Below are positions 8,267-16,980 of a DNA stretch of 64,000 nucleotides, piece by piece; the stretch's first letter is position 1, and each line of letters begins with the position of its first letter. Position numbers and translations under genes: made by a program. Under the pieces are notes generated by a model. That model did no database searches. It had not been told where the DNA came from and worked only from the letters and a program-made list of their open reading frames with translations. The DNA is from JAXMCK01 sp046349395 (lineage in GTDB: Bacteria; Pseudomonadota; Alphaproteobacteria; Geminicoccales; Geminicoccaceae): positions 558,001 to 622,000 of the forward strand of contig JAXMCK010000005.1 in assembly GCA_046349395.1 (NCBI GenBank), in the 5' to 3' direction.

Positions 8267-9221
8267 GCGGTACCTTTTTCACGCCTGCCCTGGGAAGCTC
8301 GGCCCCAGCAACACCTGGGTCCACAGCGCCGGACCGCCTTCCTCTCCTGACGCAGAACCAGAGGGTGGCGAGACCCGCATCGTCGACCAGCGTCATCAGA
8401 TCGCCGGCCCGGCCCCGCTTGGGCAGGGAGCCTGCACCCCGTTCGAGCTCGCCCGGCGGGACGACCGTGGCCGTCACCGGCTGCGCTTCCGGCAGCTTCG
8501 TGCGGACGGGATGCGGGACGAGATTGACCTGGGCCATCTCGTCAACACCCCGCCGCGGTCACCTACCGAGCTGGCGTCCACGCCCGGACCGGACAGACCG
8601 CGGCCGAGGAGGCCGATGCCGCCAAGGCCGAGTTCGCCCGTCCCCTGATTCGGCCCGCCTAGCCCCACCACCCCGGTCGCCGCACCACCTGCGTCGGCGA
8701 AGAGACCCTCGCCGTTCTCGCCGCCTTTCGCAACGACGCCGCGGCGGGCGACGTCACCACCGAGACCAATGACGCCGGTACCGCCGCTCTGGCCGGCGAA
8801 GGCCGCATTCCAACCGACGCCGACGATGGCATCCAGCGGCTGCTCGGGCCGGAACTCGCCCTCGTCCTCGGAAGCGCCGGCGACCTCGACCTGGAATATC
8901 GCCGAGCCGTTGAACGCGACCCTTTACTGGCCGAGCTCGACCGGCTCGATGCCGATCCCGGCATACTCGTTCGGCCCAGATCCGGGTCGTGTCGTTGGCC
9001 GGTTCGTCCGCCCCGAAACCAGGTCGTCATGGCTCTCATCGGCCCCGGCACGCGCGTCTCCTGCCCGCTGCGCCAGCATCGGCGACGATCGCTCCCGCAG
9101 GCTGGCCGGTCTATGCGCAAAGTGACGATCTTGACCTTGAGGCGACCGGCACACGCGATCGGCTTGAACATGACGGAAGGAGCGCCGAGCATGGCGCGAT
9201 AGCCCGAAGGCGTTACGCACC
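8267..9221 (+). other. no intact gene; possible decayed coding DNA
   Basis: About 950 bp without a convincing open gene. Short plus-strand stretches keep coding-like codon choice, for example about 8560-8660 (translating to an Ala/Glu-rich helix ending at a stop) and about 8690-8950 (Ala, Asp, Glu-rich). They lie in different frames and are broken by stops, as expected for an old pseudogene. I cannot name the parent gene. No tRNA or strong terminator is seen. Confidence 0.3.
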
Positions 9222-10586
9222 ATGTCCGCAGCCCGTCTCCTCGTCTGCGCTCTCGTCGCCGTCATTTTCGCAGCGCCGTTCAGGGTCTCGGCGGCGGACG
9301 ACGCCCTGATCGCCGAAGGCCGCAGGCTCTTCTTCGAGGAGACCTTCGACGGCAACGGCCGTACCTGCGGTTCCTGCCATCCGGCCGAGAACAACTACAC
9401 GATCGATCCCGCCTACATCGCCAACCTGCCGAAGTCGGATCCGCTGCTGACGGCGGCCTTCCTCGAGCGGCCGGAACTGCTGCGCAAGCTGGCGCTCGTC
9501 ACTGTCCACGCCGACGGCTTCGACCGGCCGGGCGTGCCGCGCTCGGTCCCCCATCTCCTGGGTCTGGCGCGTTCCCTCGACCATCTCGAAGGCGCTCTCA
9601 CCTTGCCCGGCGCCAGCCGCGATCTCCTGCACGCCACCGGCTGGTCGGGCGACGGCGCTCCGAAACCCGGCAACCTTCGGGCCTTCGCCACCGGTGCCGT
9701 GCGCGAGCATCTGACGAAGTCCGTTGCCCGTATCGAGGGGCGCGATTTCCGCCTTCCCACCCCGCACGAACTGGACGCGCTGGCCGCCTTCATGCGCACG
9801 CTGGGCCGCAGGGCGCGCGACGAGCTTGAACTCGGCAACTTCATCGGCGTCACCTTCCGCTCGAAGCTGGTCGAGCGTGGCCGCTTCCTCTTCAACAACG
9901 AGGTATCCGGCCCCTGCGCGCTCTGTCACCGCAACGCGACCGGGCTCGACGAGGGTGGGTTCAACGGCATGTTCGACATCGGCGTCCAGCGGCGACGCGA
10001 CACGCCGGCCCGGCTACTCGACCCGACCGTCCCGCCCGACGGCGGCTTCGGCCCCTGCGTCGGGCGTCCGACCAGGGAGGGCTGCGGCGATGGCCGCTTC
10101 AACGTGCCTTCGCTGATCGAGGCCGCGGACACCCCGCCCTACTTCCACGACAATTCGGCGGCGACGATCGAGCAGGCGATCCGGTTCTACACCACGGCCA
10201 CCTTCGCCAACTCGGTCGACGGCCAAGCCCTGCCGGTAATCCGCCTGACAGGACCCGACATCAACGCGATCGGCGCCCTGCTGCGCACGCTGAACGCCAT
10301 CGAGAACATCCGCAGCGCCAAGGCCTTCATGGTCCAGGCGATGGCCCTGGGCTTGGCCGATGGCAGGTCGGTGCTGCGGCTCGCGAGCGCGGACACCGAC
10401 GATGCCGCAATCGACCTCACCGGCGGGCCAGTGCTCATCAACGTGGCCTCGACCTCGCTGCTCCGCTCGGCTCGGGGACTTCTCGCCGAGGCACTGGCAG
10501 CGCGGACTACAAGCGTGCGGGACAAGGCCCTGCGCGCAGCGATGGCCGCCGAGACGCGCGCCCGGGCGCAGATGCTGGCGAACTAG
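9222..10586 (+). CDS. di-heme cytochrome c peroxidase-like (MauG/CCP family) protein
   Basis: 454 aa with a Sec signal peptide (about residues 1-25, ending VSA). Two c-type heme motifs are seen, C49-GS-C52-H53 and C232-AL-C235-H236, in the spacing usual for the bacterial cytochrome c peroxidase/MauG superfamily. The context after the second heme (GLDEGGFNGMFDIGV) and FNVPSLIEAADTPPYFHDN with a late His-rich segment resemble the family. The protein should be periplasmic and either reduce peroxide or oxidise a substrate. The unusual C-terminal 80 residues are Ala-rich helices not needed for the fold. The gene converges with the secreted beta-propeller gene at 10600, 13 bp away, so a functional link is possible but unproven. 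Confidence 0.85.
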   Translation: MSAARLLVCALVAVIFAAPFRVSAADDALIAEGRRLFFEETFDGNGRTCGSCHPAENNYTIDPAYIANLPKSDPLLTAAFLERPELLRKLALVTVHADGFDRPGVPRSVPHLLGLARSLDHLEGALTLPGASRDLLHATGWSGDGAPKPGNLRAFATGAVREHLTKSVARIEGRDFRLPTPHELDALAAFMRTLGRRARDELELGNFIGVTFRSKLVERGRFLFNNEVSGPCALCHRNATGLDEGGFNGMFDIGVQRRRDTPARLLDPTVPPDGGFGPCVGRPTREGCGDGRFNVPSLIEAADTPPYFHDNSAATIEQAIRFYTTATFANSVDGQALPVIRLTGPDINAIGALLRTLNAIENIRSAKAFMVQAMALGLADGRSVLRLASADTDDAAIDLTGGPVLINVASTSLLRSARGLLAEALAARTTSVRDKALRAAMAAETRARAQMLAN

Positions 10587-10599
10587 GCGGAACGACCGG

Positions 10600-12228
10600 C
10601 TACGGCGCTGTCTGGAACGTCGCCACCGACGCGATCGCCGCGTTGCCGGCGAGATCCTTGACCCTGGCGGTCACGGCGACCTCGTAGGTGGTGCCGGGCT
10701 TGAAGGGCACTGACGGCCGGAAGTTCACATTATTGAGCTGGTAGCTGTAGTAGCCGGCGATCGGTGTCGGCGTGCCCTTGATCCGCACCGGCAGGTTCGC
10801 CGTCGTGATCGTCCAGGGCTGCAGATTGTCGGTGAAAGAGAGCCCGACGCCTGCGGTCACGGCGACGTTCGTGGCCCCGGCATAGGGATCGCGGCCATTC
10901 ACCTGCGGGGCCGTCGTGTCCTTCGCGGCCTGCTGGCAGAGCACCATGCTGCCCGGCGTGGTGTGGTGGTCGTTGCCGACGAAGAGCGCATTACCGAAGG
11001 GTGTCGGGAAATCATTGTCGGCGGTCGACGGGCCGATCTTCCAGGCGTTCGGCTGCTCCGGCGACAGCTTCGACCAGGTGTCGTCGGCGTGGCTGGCGGT
11101 ACCCTTGGTATCGCGGGCGATCTTGTGCGCGCAGGACGACAGCCCGATGAACACGTTGTCGTCCTGGGTCGCCACATAGGCACCAGACGAGCAACGGCCA
11201 TACACCTCCTTCTTCGGCCCCAGCGCCCAGGTGCGGGGATCGAGCTCGTAGACGAGCAGGCCGGACGGCAGGGCCGCCTGCGGCTTCGACGCGCCGTAGA
11301 GGGTCTCGCCGTTCAGCGTCCAGCCATAGGAGTTGCGGATCGGCGGGTTGGACGCGAGGCCGTAGGAGCCGAGCTTCACGGGACTGATCGGGTTGCTGAG
11401 GTCGAGTACCGTGACGCCGTAGTTTTCCTGCACGGCGCTGACGACGGCCCGGTTGCCGCGCACCCAGACCTGGTTCACCCGATGGCCGAACCAACCCGTG
11501 TCGTAGCGCTTCTGCCATTCGATCTTGGACGGGTCGGTGGGATCGGTGAACTTGAAGATGTTCAGCCCATTGTCCGCCTGTGCCACGTAGAGATAGGGGG
11601 CCGCCAGCGCCATGAACCAGACGGCACCGTTGCTGTAGTCGTAGTTGACCGCATCGTAGGAGCCGGCACAGGTGCCCGAGCAGACGGCTGCGGAACCAGC
11701 ACCACCCTTCGTCCTACCGGCGATCGCGTAGTAGACGGGGCTCGGCGGTGGTGGCGACGCGACGCTGGCGAGATCGAACACGCCGAAACCGGTCGTCGTC
11801 TGCAGCACGAAGGTTTTCCACGCGGACCCGAACATGTTGGTGGCGGGTGTGCTGTGCGCCTCGCGCAGCGGTGCGGCCGTGATCTTGGCCTTGAGGGTCG
11901 GACCCGCCGCCCAGCTACCGGGATTGTCCCAGTTCCAGAAGCTGATCCCGCCCTCGCCCTTGCCGCTGTCCTTCGACCAGACGAGCATCAGGTAGTCGGT
12001 ATCGACGCCGCCGTTCTTGGCCCGGATGAACGCCGCCATGTCGTGGCCGCGGCCGTTCGTGGTGCCGGGTCCCTGATAGTCCGTCACGATCTGCTTCTGG
12101 CCCAGCGTGCAGGCCGCGTTCAGCAGCCCCTCGGCCCTCCCGTCGACGCTCGCGCCGACAAGTGCCATCGCCGCGACGGTAACTGGAACCGTTCTTAAGC
12201 GACCCGACCGGTAGAGCATGGCGAGCAT
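10600..12228 (-). CDS. secreted LVIVD-type beta-propeller protein with C-terminal Ig-like domain
   Basis: 542 aa. Signal peptide of about 32 residues (core VPVTVAAMALVGA, cleavage after GRA). The middle (about 60-430) contains blade-like repeats: YLYVAQADNGLNIFKFTDPTDP and NRAVVSAVQENYGVTVLDLSNPISPV are LVIVD-type motifs of a beta-propeller. The end (about 440-541) is a bacterial Ig-like domain of the Big_5 type: DTTAPQV at its start, VAVTAGVGLSFTDNL and YEVAVTARVKDLAGN near its end. Proteins of this build are exported and their activity is usually unknown. It lies tail-to-tail with the di-heme peroxidase. Confidence 0.7.
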   Translation of the reverse strand: MLAMLYRSGRLRTVPVTVAAMALVGASVDGRAEGLLNAACTLGQKQIVTDYQGPGTTNGRGHDMAAFIRAKNGGVDTDYLMLVWSKDSGKGEGGISFWNWDNPGSWAAGPTLKAKITAAPLREAHSTPATNMFGSAWKTFVLQTTTGFGVFDLASVASPPPPSPVYYAIAGRTKGGAGSAAVCSGTCAGSYDAVNYDYSNGAVWFMALAAPYLYVAQADNGLNIFKFTDPTDPSKIEWQKRYDTGWFGHRVNQVWVRGNRAVVSAVQENYGVTVLDLSNPISPVKLGSYGLASNPPIRNSYGWTLNGETLYGASKPQAALPSGLLVYELDPRTWALGPKKEVYGRCSSGAYVATQDDNVFIGLSSCAHKIARDTKGTASHADDTWSKLSPEQPNAWKIGPSTADNDFPTPFGNALFVGNDHHTTPGSMVLCQQAAKDTTAPQVNGRDPYAGATNVAVTAGVGLSFTDNLQPWTITTANLPVRIKGTPTPIAGYYSYQLNNVNFRPSVPFKPGTTYEVAVTARVKDLAGNAAIASVATFQTAP

Positions 12229-12360
12229 CCCCCAGTATTCTGCAGGCTCGCATTTTGGCCGAACCTGCCGACGCCACCATGCATGAAGTCTACGCGACGG
12301 ACAGACGCTCGATAGGCGGCAGAGTTCGTTGCGACGACGCCCACGATGGAGCAGAGCAGC

Positions 12361-12912
12361 TTAGGCGGCCGCTGCTGTCCTCTGCCGAACCCGAGGTGCC
12401 TGGGCCGACGCTTCCACGGCTGCCACCGTCTCGTCGCCCAGCAGCATGGCCTTCAGCAGGCTGCGGCTGCGGCTGATGCGGCTCTTCACGGTGCCGACCT
12501 CGCAGCCGCACACCTCGGCGATCTGCGGGTAGCTCATGCCGTGGATGCCGGCCAGGATCAGGGCCTCGCGGTGCATCGGGCTCAGCTTCGCGAAGGCGCG
12601 CTTGAACTCCTCGGCTTCCAGTCGCGCCGAGTGATGACCGGGCGTGACGAGGCGTCGCTCGATCTCTTCCGGTGGTAGCTCGCCGACGAAGCGCCAGCGC
12701 CGCGCCAGGCTTCGGAGCTGGTTGTGCATGATGCTGTACAACCAAGCCCGCAGATTGGTGCCGGGCGTGAACTGCGCTTCCGCCTGGAGCGCACGAACGA
12801 CGGTCTCCTGCACGAGATCGTCGGCGAGTGCCGTGTCCCCTGCCGCAAGGACACGCGCGAACGCCCGCAGCTGCGGCAGCAGGTTCGCGATGTCGTCTCG
12901 GAAGGTGGGCAT
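12361..12912 (-). CDS. ECF-family RNA polymerase sigma factor
   Basis: 183 aa from ATG 12912, which has GGGAGAG directly upstream; an in-frame extension to 12990 lacks such a site. Sigma region 2 is seen in ALADDLVQETVVRAL and TNLRAWLYSIMHNQ, sigma region 4 in LSPMHREALILAGIHGMSYPQIAEVCGCEVGTV with a helix-turn-helix. The pattern resembles the EcfG-like general-stress group of alphaproteobacteria, but the usual nepR anti-sigma and phyR response regulator genes are not next to it. The C-terminal tail (about 160-183) is Ala-rich. No membrane anti-sigma gene is adjacent, so its control must come from elsewhere. Confidence 0.85.
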   Translation of the reverse strand: MPTFRDDIANLLPQLRAFARVLAAGDTALADDLVQETVVRALQAEAQFTPGTNLRAWLYSIMHNQLRSLARRWRFVGELPPEEIERRLVTPGHHSARLEAEEFKRAFAKLSPMHREALILAGIHGMSYPQIAEVCGCEVGTVKSRISRSRSLLKAMLLGDETVAAVEASAQAPRVRQRTAAAA

Positions 12913-13200
12913 CTCTCCCGTCCTTCGCATGGGGGCCGAACGAATTAGAGGTCTGCAAGTGTTGGTGCCCGTCGCGGCCTGCCACGTCAAGCTTCCACCG
13001 CTACTTCACGGAATTTTTCTTTAATCATCGGAAGAATAACCGGCGCACTGCGAACAGGTCGTGTCAACCCCGTTCAAATGTTCGTCAGATCTCCTCCAAG
13101 TGGTTGCATTTCACGCCGGCATCTCTCGTGAACGCGTGCATGGTCACCCCGGCGGCAGGTCACCGGAACCGGTCGGCCCCAAGACGGCATCAGAAAGCGG

Positions 13201-13235
13201 TTGACGATCTAGGATAATTATCCTATATGCGGTGC
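13201..13235 (+). promoter_or_regulatory. promoter with 16-bp palindromic operator in the spacer (copy 2)
   Basis: TTGACG (13201-13206) and TATATG (13224-13229) form a sigma-70-like promoter with 17-bp spacing. The spacer and first -10 bases contain a perfect 16-bp palindrome, TAGGATAATTATCCTA (13210-13225). The expected transcription start is at about 13236, which is itself an ATG. A repressor bound here would block RNA polymerase directly. The half-site ATCCTA and 4-bp spacer match the repeat at 1744-1759. Confidence 0.6.
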
Positions 13236-13970
13236 ATGACACAGTTCCCCGACCTTCCCGGCACGAAGAAGCGGCTCAAGGCCGTGCAGATGCTGGCTCT
13301 CGGTCACGAGGTGCCGCAGGTCGCTCTGTATGTCGGCTATGCGGTCGCCGACCTCCGGTCGATGATGCGTGATTGCGAGGACTTCAAGGAAGCGCTGGAG
13401 GCCGAGCGACGGCACACCGCGAAGAGCATGGAGCAGCGCCTCGCCCAGTCGGAGTTGTCCGTATTCGCGGCCCTGGATCGCGGCCTCCTCGACGATCGCA
13501 TCGGCGCGATCTTGATCCTGGCGAAGGCGACCGGTTTCGCAACCAGAGGAGCAGGCCGAGGACCGCGCACCCGCGAGGAGGCGTTCAAGCGCGCCATGGA
13601 CGTGGTGGCCGCTGCCACACCCGAGCAGCAGCGGGAGTTCTACGCGATGTCGGATCAGGCGTCGTCCTCAGGTAGCGACGTCGCGACCGCCATGCCCCTC
13701 TACCGGCCCTACGTCAACGAAGCGGGCGAGGAGGAGTATTACGATGTCGAGGACGATCCCGACCTGAACGAGGCCGGTGGCATCGACCCGACGACGATTG
13801 GCCCAGTGACCGTAAACGGGTCTTCGGACCTCCCGCGGAGCACGCAGCAAGCGGAGGAGCGGTCGGAACCCGTCGGGTCGTCGGAGACTACCGGCGGCGA
13901 GGTCCGGCTCCGCTATCCCAAGGAGCCCTTGCCCTACCATCTCCGGGCACCCGACAGGCAGAGACGCTGA
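13236..13970 (+). CDS. helical protein of unknown function, paralogue of the 1.8-kb gene
   Basis: 244 aa from ATG 13236. An ATG at 13227 is in frame but overlaps the -10 box, so the later one is preferred, which would make a leaderless message. Residues about 14-97 are helical and align without gaps to the protein at 1786-2454. The central part continues with helices (LLDDRIGAILILAKATGF, then REEAFKRAMDVVAAAT), and the C-terminal 100 residues are acidic and probably disordered (EEEYYDVEDDPD). The N-terminal layout is like helix-turn-helix or phage small-terminase proteins, but this is a weak likeness. It may bind the palindrome at its own promoter; this is inference. Confidence 0.6.
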   Translation: MTQFPDLPGTKKRLKAVQMLALGHEVPQVALYVGYAVADLRSMMRDCEDFKEALEAERRHTAKSMEQRLAQSELSVFAALDRGLLDDRIGAILILAKATGFATRGAGRGPRTREEAFKRAMDVVAAATPEQQREFYAMSDQASSSGSDVATAMPLYRPYVNEAGEEEYYDVEDDPDLNEAGGIDPTTIGPVTVNGSSDLPRSTQQAEERSEPVGSSETTGGEVRLRYPKEPLPYHLRAPDRQRR

Positions 13971-14046
13971 CCCTCGCGAGCAAGCCCTCTCTCGTCTGAG
14001 GCGGCCATCGGCGTTAGGCTGGAGGGCCACCCAGCGGAGATGTCTA

Positions 14047-14709
14047 ATGAGCCCACGCGCGACCGAGTTCGGCGATCGCCTCGCGACGTGGTACGAGGCG
14101 AACTGCCTGCGCGAGCACCCGGCGCAGATCGGACTCCGCCACGAGTCCGATGCGCTGGCCGATGCCAGCATGCGCAGCTCGGCCGAGCAGATGCAGCTCC
14201 TGGCCTTCCTGCTGCGGCTCACGGGTGCGATGCGCGTCCTGGAGATCGGCTGCTTCACGGGCTACGGCGCTTTGAGCATGGCGCTGGCCCTGCCGCCCGA
14301 GGGTCGGGTCGTCACGCTCGACGTCAACGAGGACTGGGCCGCCATCGGCCGCCGGTATTGGGTGCAAGCCGGGGTCGCGGACCGCATCGAGCTGCGCCTC
14401 GGCCTCGCCCTGGACAGTCTCGAGGCGCTGCTGGCGGCGGGGGCCGCCGACAGTTTCGATCTCGCCTATGTCGATGCCGACAAGAAGACCTACGACGCCT
14501 ATGTCGAGCGGGCCCTGAGACTCGTGCGTCCGGGCGGCGTGGTGGCGATGGACAACATGTTCTGGGACGGTGCGGTCGCCGATCCCGACAATCACGACCG
14601 CCAGACCGAGGTCCTTCGCGCCCTCACCCGCAAGCTGAAGAACGATCAGCGGGTCGATCTCTCCGTGGTGCCGATCGGCGACGGGCTCACGCTGGTCCGT
14701 CGCCGCTAG
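14047..14709 (+). CDS. O-methyltransferase, catechol/caffeoyl-CoA type
   Basis: 220 aa, a compact class I SAM-dependent methyltransferase. Motif I is VLEIGCFTGYGALSMA, with the acidic residue of the next strand in VVTLDVNEDW. The metal-binding DADK signature appears in AYVDADKKTYDAY, followed by DNMFWDGAV, both characteristic of the cation-dependent O-methyltransferase family 3. It should be cytoplasmic and methylate a catechol-like hydroxyl; the natural substrate is not known. GCGGAG lies 8 bp before the ATG. The gene converges with the DsbA-like gene, with 6 bp between the stops. Confidence 0.88.
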   Translation: MSPRATEFGDRLATWYEANCLREHPAQIGLRHESDALADASMRSSAEQMQLLAFLLRLTGAMRVLEIGCFTGYGALSMALALPPEGRVVTLDVNEDWAAIGRRYWVQAGVADRIELRLGLALDSLEALLAAGAADSFDLAYVDADKKTYDAYVERALRLVRPGGVVAMDNMFWDGAVADPDNHDRQTEVLRALTRKLKNDQRVDLSVVPIGDGLTLVRRR

Positions 14710-14715
14710 GAAGCC

Positions 14716-15459
14716 TCAGCCGCTGGCACCGCCGCGCAGGGACCCGATCTTTGCCTGGATGTCGGAAATCGGTGCTGCCCCGCCCATGATCTCCTCGCCG
14801 ATGACGAAGCTCGGCGTACCGTTGATGTTGAGCGTCTGTGCCAGCTTCATGTTGGCATCGATGACGCTCGCCACCTCCGGGCTCTTCATGTCCGCGGCGA
14901 GCTTCTCCTGGTCGAGGCCCAGGCGCTTGGCGACGGCCATGACCGACGGCTCGGACAGATCCTTCTCGCCCATGAGAGCGAAGTGCATGTCCGAGTAGCG
15001 GCCCTGCTTGGCTGCAGCCAGCGCCGCCTTGGAGGCGGTGACGGAGTCGGGGCCGAGGATCGGGAACTCCTTCATCACGAGCCGCAGCTTGGTGTCCTTC
15101 TCCAGCAACGCCCGCATGCCCGGCACCATCGAGCGGCAATAGCCGCAATGATAGTCGAAGAACTCGACCATGGTGACGTCGCCGTCCGGATTGCCCAGCA
15201 CAGGATCGGCCTTGCTCATGAAGATCTCGTCGCCGTGCTGGGCCACGAGATCCTTCTGCTTGCTGGCCTCCTCGGCGTCGCGCCGGCGCTGCAGCTCCTG
15301 GATCGCCTGGTAGATTACCTCGGGCTCGCGGAGCAGGTACTCCTTCACGATCTTCTCGATCTCGCCGACCGGCAGCTTGGTCGCATCCTCGGCCCGGGCG
15401 GCAGGTGCCCCCACAAGCAGAACGAGGCCGAGGACGAGAAAAAGCAGACGGCGGATCAT
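14716..15459 (-). CDS. DsbA-family thiol-disulfide oxidoreductase
   Basis: 247 aa from ATG 15459, chosen because it starts right at a signal peptide (MIRRLLFLVLGLVLLV, cleavage after ARA); 12 extra codons upstream look non-functional. The thioredoxin fold carries the active site C105-GY-C108 in FFDYHCGYCR and the cis-proline loop GTPSFVIG. The N-terminal part (about 25-80) is a charged helical extension, as in Com1/DsbA-like outer-membrane-associated oxidoreductases. It probably forms or isomerises disulfides in the periplasm, with the cysteine-rich secreted protein at 7.8 kb as one conceivable client. The M48 protease gene lies upstream on the same strand. Confidence 0.9.
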   Translation of the reverse strand: MIRRLLFLVLGLVLLVGAPAARAEDATKLPVGEIEKIVKEYLLREPEVIYQAIQELQRRRDAEEASKQKDLVAQHGDEIFMSKADPVLGNPDGDVTMVEFFDYHCGYCRSMVPGMRALLEKDTKLRLVMKEFPILGPDSVTASKAALAAAKQGRYSDMHFALMGEKDLSEPSVMAVAKRLGLDQEKLAADMKSPEVASVIDANMKLAQTLNINGTPSFVIGEEIMGGAAPISDIQAKIGSLRGGASG

Positions 15460-15526
15460 GGCGGCATTCCCAACACGCAGCGCAACGGCCGACACCTACT
15501 GCAGAGCGGCCCGGCCTGCCACAACA

Positions 15527-16870
15527 TTACTGCCGACGCGCCTCGCGGGGCGGCTCCTCCATGTCGGCCACGGTCCGCTCCAGATCCTGCAGCTGGATCC
15601 AGCCCGGATCGTTGGGGCCGACGAGTTGCTCGGCCTTGCCGACATACAGCTCGGCGTCTCGCTTGTTGCCGGTGCGCACGGCACGTTCGGCCAGTGCCAG
15701 CGTCGCCTCGCCCTCTTGGCCGTCGCGGCCGAGTGCGATGCCGAGGAACTGCCACAGGCCCGGATTCTCGGGCTCGATGCGCACCGCCTCGCGCAGAAGT
15801 GAAATGGCCTGCGGCACGTCGGCCTGCTTGCCCTCCTCCAGGAGTGCGCGTGCGAGCCCCAGGCGCAGCAGCGAGCTGTCAGGCTGCAGCTTCACCGCCT
15901 TCTCGTACGGCCCGACGGCGTCCCCGGGCTTGCCCGACTCGAACAGGATCTGCCCCTTCAGCTCCCAGAAGTAGGGATCGTCCGGTCGCAGGGCGATCAG
16001 CTTGTCGACCTCGGCCAACGCCCGCTTGGTGTCGGCCTTGCGGTGATAGGCGATCGAGCGCGCGTAGTGGTCGACGAGCCTGTCGCCCCGATAGCGGCCC
16101 AGCGCCGCGTCGGGATCGGACAGAAAGCCGTCGAGCTTCGCCACCATCCGCGCATGCCGCTCGACCAACTCCGGATCGTCCTTCACGTCCTTGTAGGGCG
16201 AGATCTCGACCTGCCGGGTCATGAACTCGATGCGCTCGCTGGTCAGCGGGTGGGTGCGCAGATAGGGCGATCCGCCGCCCGAGATGCGCAGGTTCTGCGT
16301 CTCCAGGATCTTGAAGAACTCGAGCAGCCCCCGCGGCGATTCGCGTTCAGCCGCCAGATAGGTGACGGCAGCCTGATCGGCGTACTGCTCCTGCGAACGG
16401 CTGAACTTGAGGAAGCTCTGCTGGCCCCAGGTCAGGCCGCCGGCCATGAGCGCCGTGCCGACCTGCGGCGCACCGGCGACGGCGGCGGCCGCACCCAGCA
16501 GCATGCCGATCACGCTGGAGGCCATGCTCTGTTCCTGCTGCTGCCTTCCCCGCGAGAGATGGCCGCCAGCCATGTGGCCCGTCTCGTGGGCGATCACGCC
16601 GGCGAGCTGGTCGGGGTTCTCGGTCCGCAGCAGGAGACCGGTGTTGAGGAACAGGTTCTGCCCGCCGGCGACGAAGGCGTTCAGCTTGTCGTCGTTCAGG
16701 ATGTAGACGTGCACATCCTCCGGATTGAGGTGGCCGGCCGAGAACAACGGGTCCGAGATGGTGCGGATCGTCGCCTCGATCTCGGCGTCACGGATCATCG
16801 TCTGTGCCATCGCCGGGGTGGCGACGACGACCATGGCCAGCCCGCAGAGGGCACGTACACAGCGGTTCAC
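15527..16870 (-). CDS. periplasmic M48 metalloprotease with TPR repeats (BepA-like)
   Basis: 447 aa from GTG 16870 (AGGAT upstream), which gives a signal peptide ending AMA; an in-frame start at 16966 adds a non-signal extension. The zinc site is H95-E96-T-G-H99 in IAHETGHMAGGH, with the third ligand expected in QYADQAA. Residues about 260-430 are TPR-type helical repeats (IALRPDDPYFWELKGQILFESG and following). BepA-like proteins assemble or clear outer-membrane proteins in the periplasm. The gene precedes dsbA on the same strand with 67 bp between, and is divergent from the aminotransferase gene, so a shared envelope-folding role with the DsbA-like protein is plausible. Confidence 0.9.
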   Translation of the reverse strand: MNRCVRALCGLAMVVVATPAMAQTMIRDAEIEATIRTISDPLFSAGHLNPEDVHVYILNDDKLNAFVAGGQNLFLNTGLLLRTENPDQLAGVIAHETGHMAGGHLSRGRQQQEQSMASSVIGMLLGAAAAVAGAPQVGTALMAGGLTWGQQSFLKFSRSQEQYADQAAVTYLAAERESPRGLLEFFKILETQNLRISGGGSPYLRTHPLTSERIEFMTRQVEISPYKDVKDDPELVERHARMVAKLDGFLSDPDAALGRYRGDRLVDHYARSIAYHRKADTKRALAEVDKLIALRPDDPYFWELKGQILFESGKPGDAVGPYEKAVKLQPDSSLLRLGLARALLEEGKQADVPQAISLLREAVRIEPENPGLWQFLGIALGRDGQEGEATLALAERAVRTGNKRDAELYVGKAEQLVGPNDPGWIQLQDLERTVADMEEPPREARRQ

Positions 16871-16980
16871 GATCCTGCGCGTCCTGTCAGGTGCGCCGGC
16901 ACGTCCATTGACGCCGGCGATACGGGAAGTCGACAAGCCTGCCACGCCGGCCGTCCCCCCAAGCACGTACCGAGCATAGC

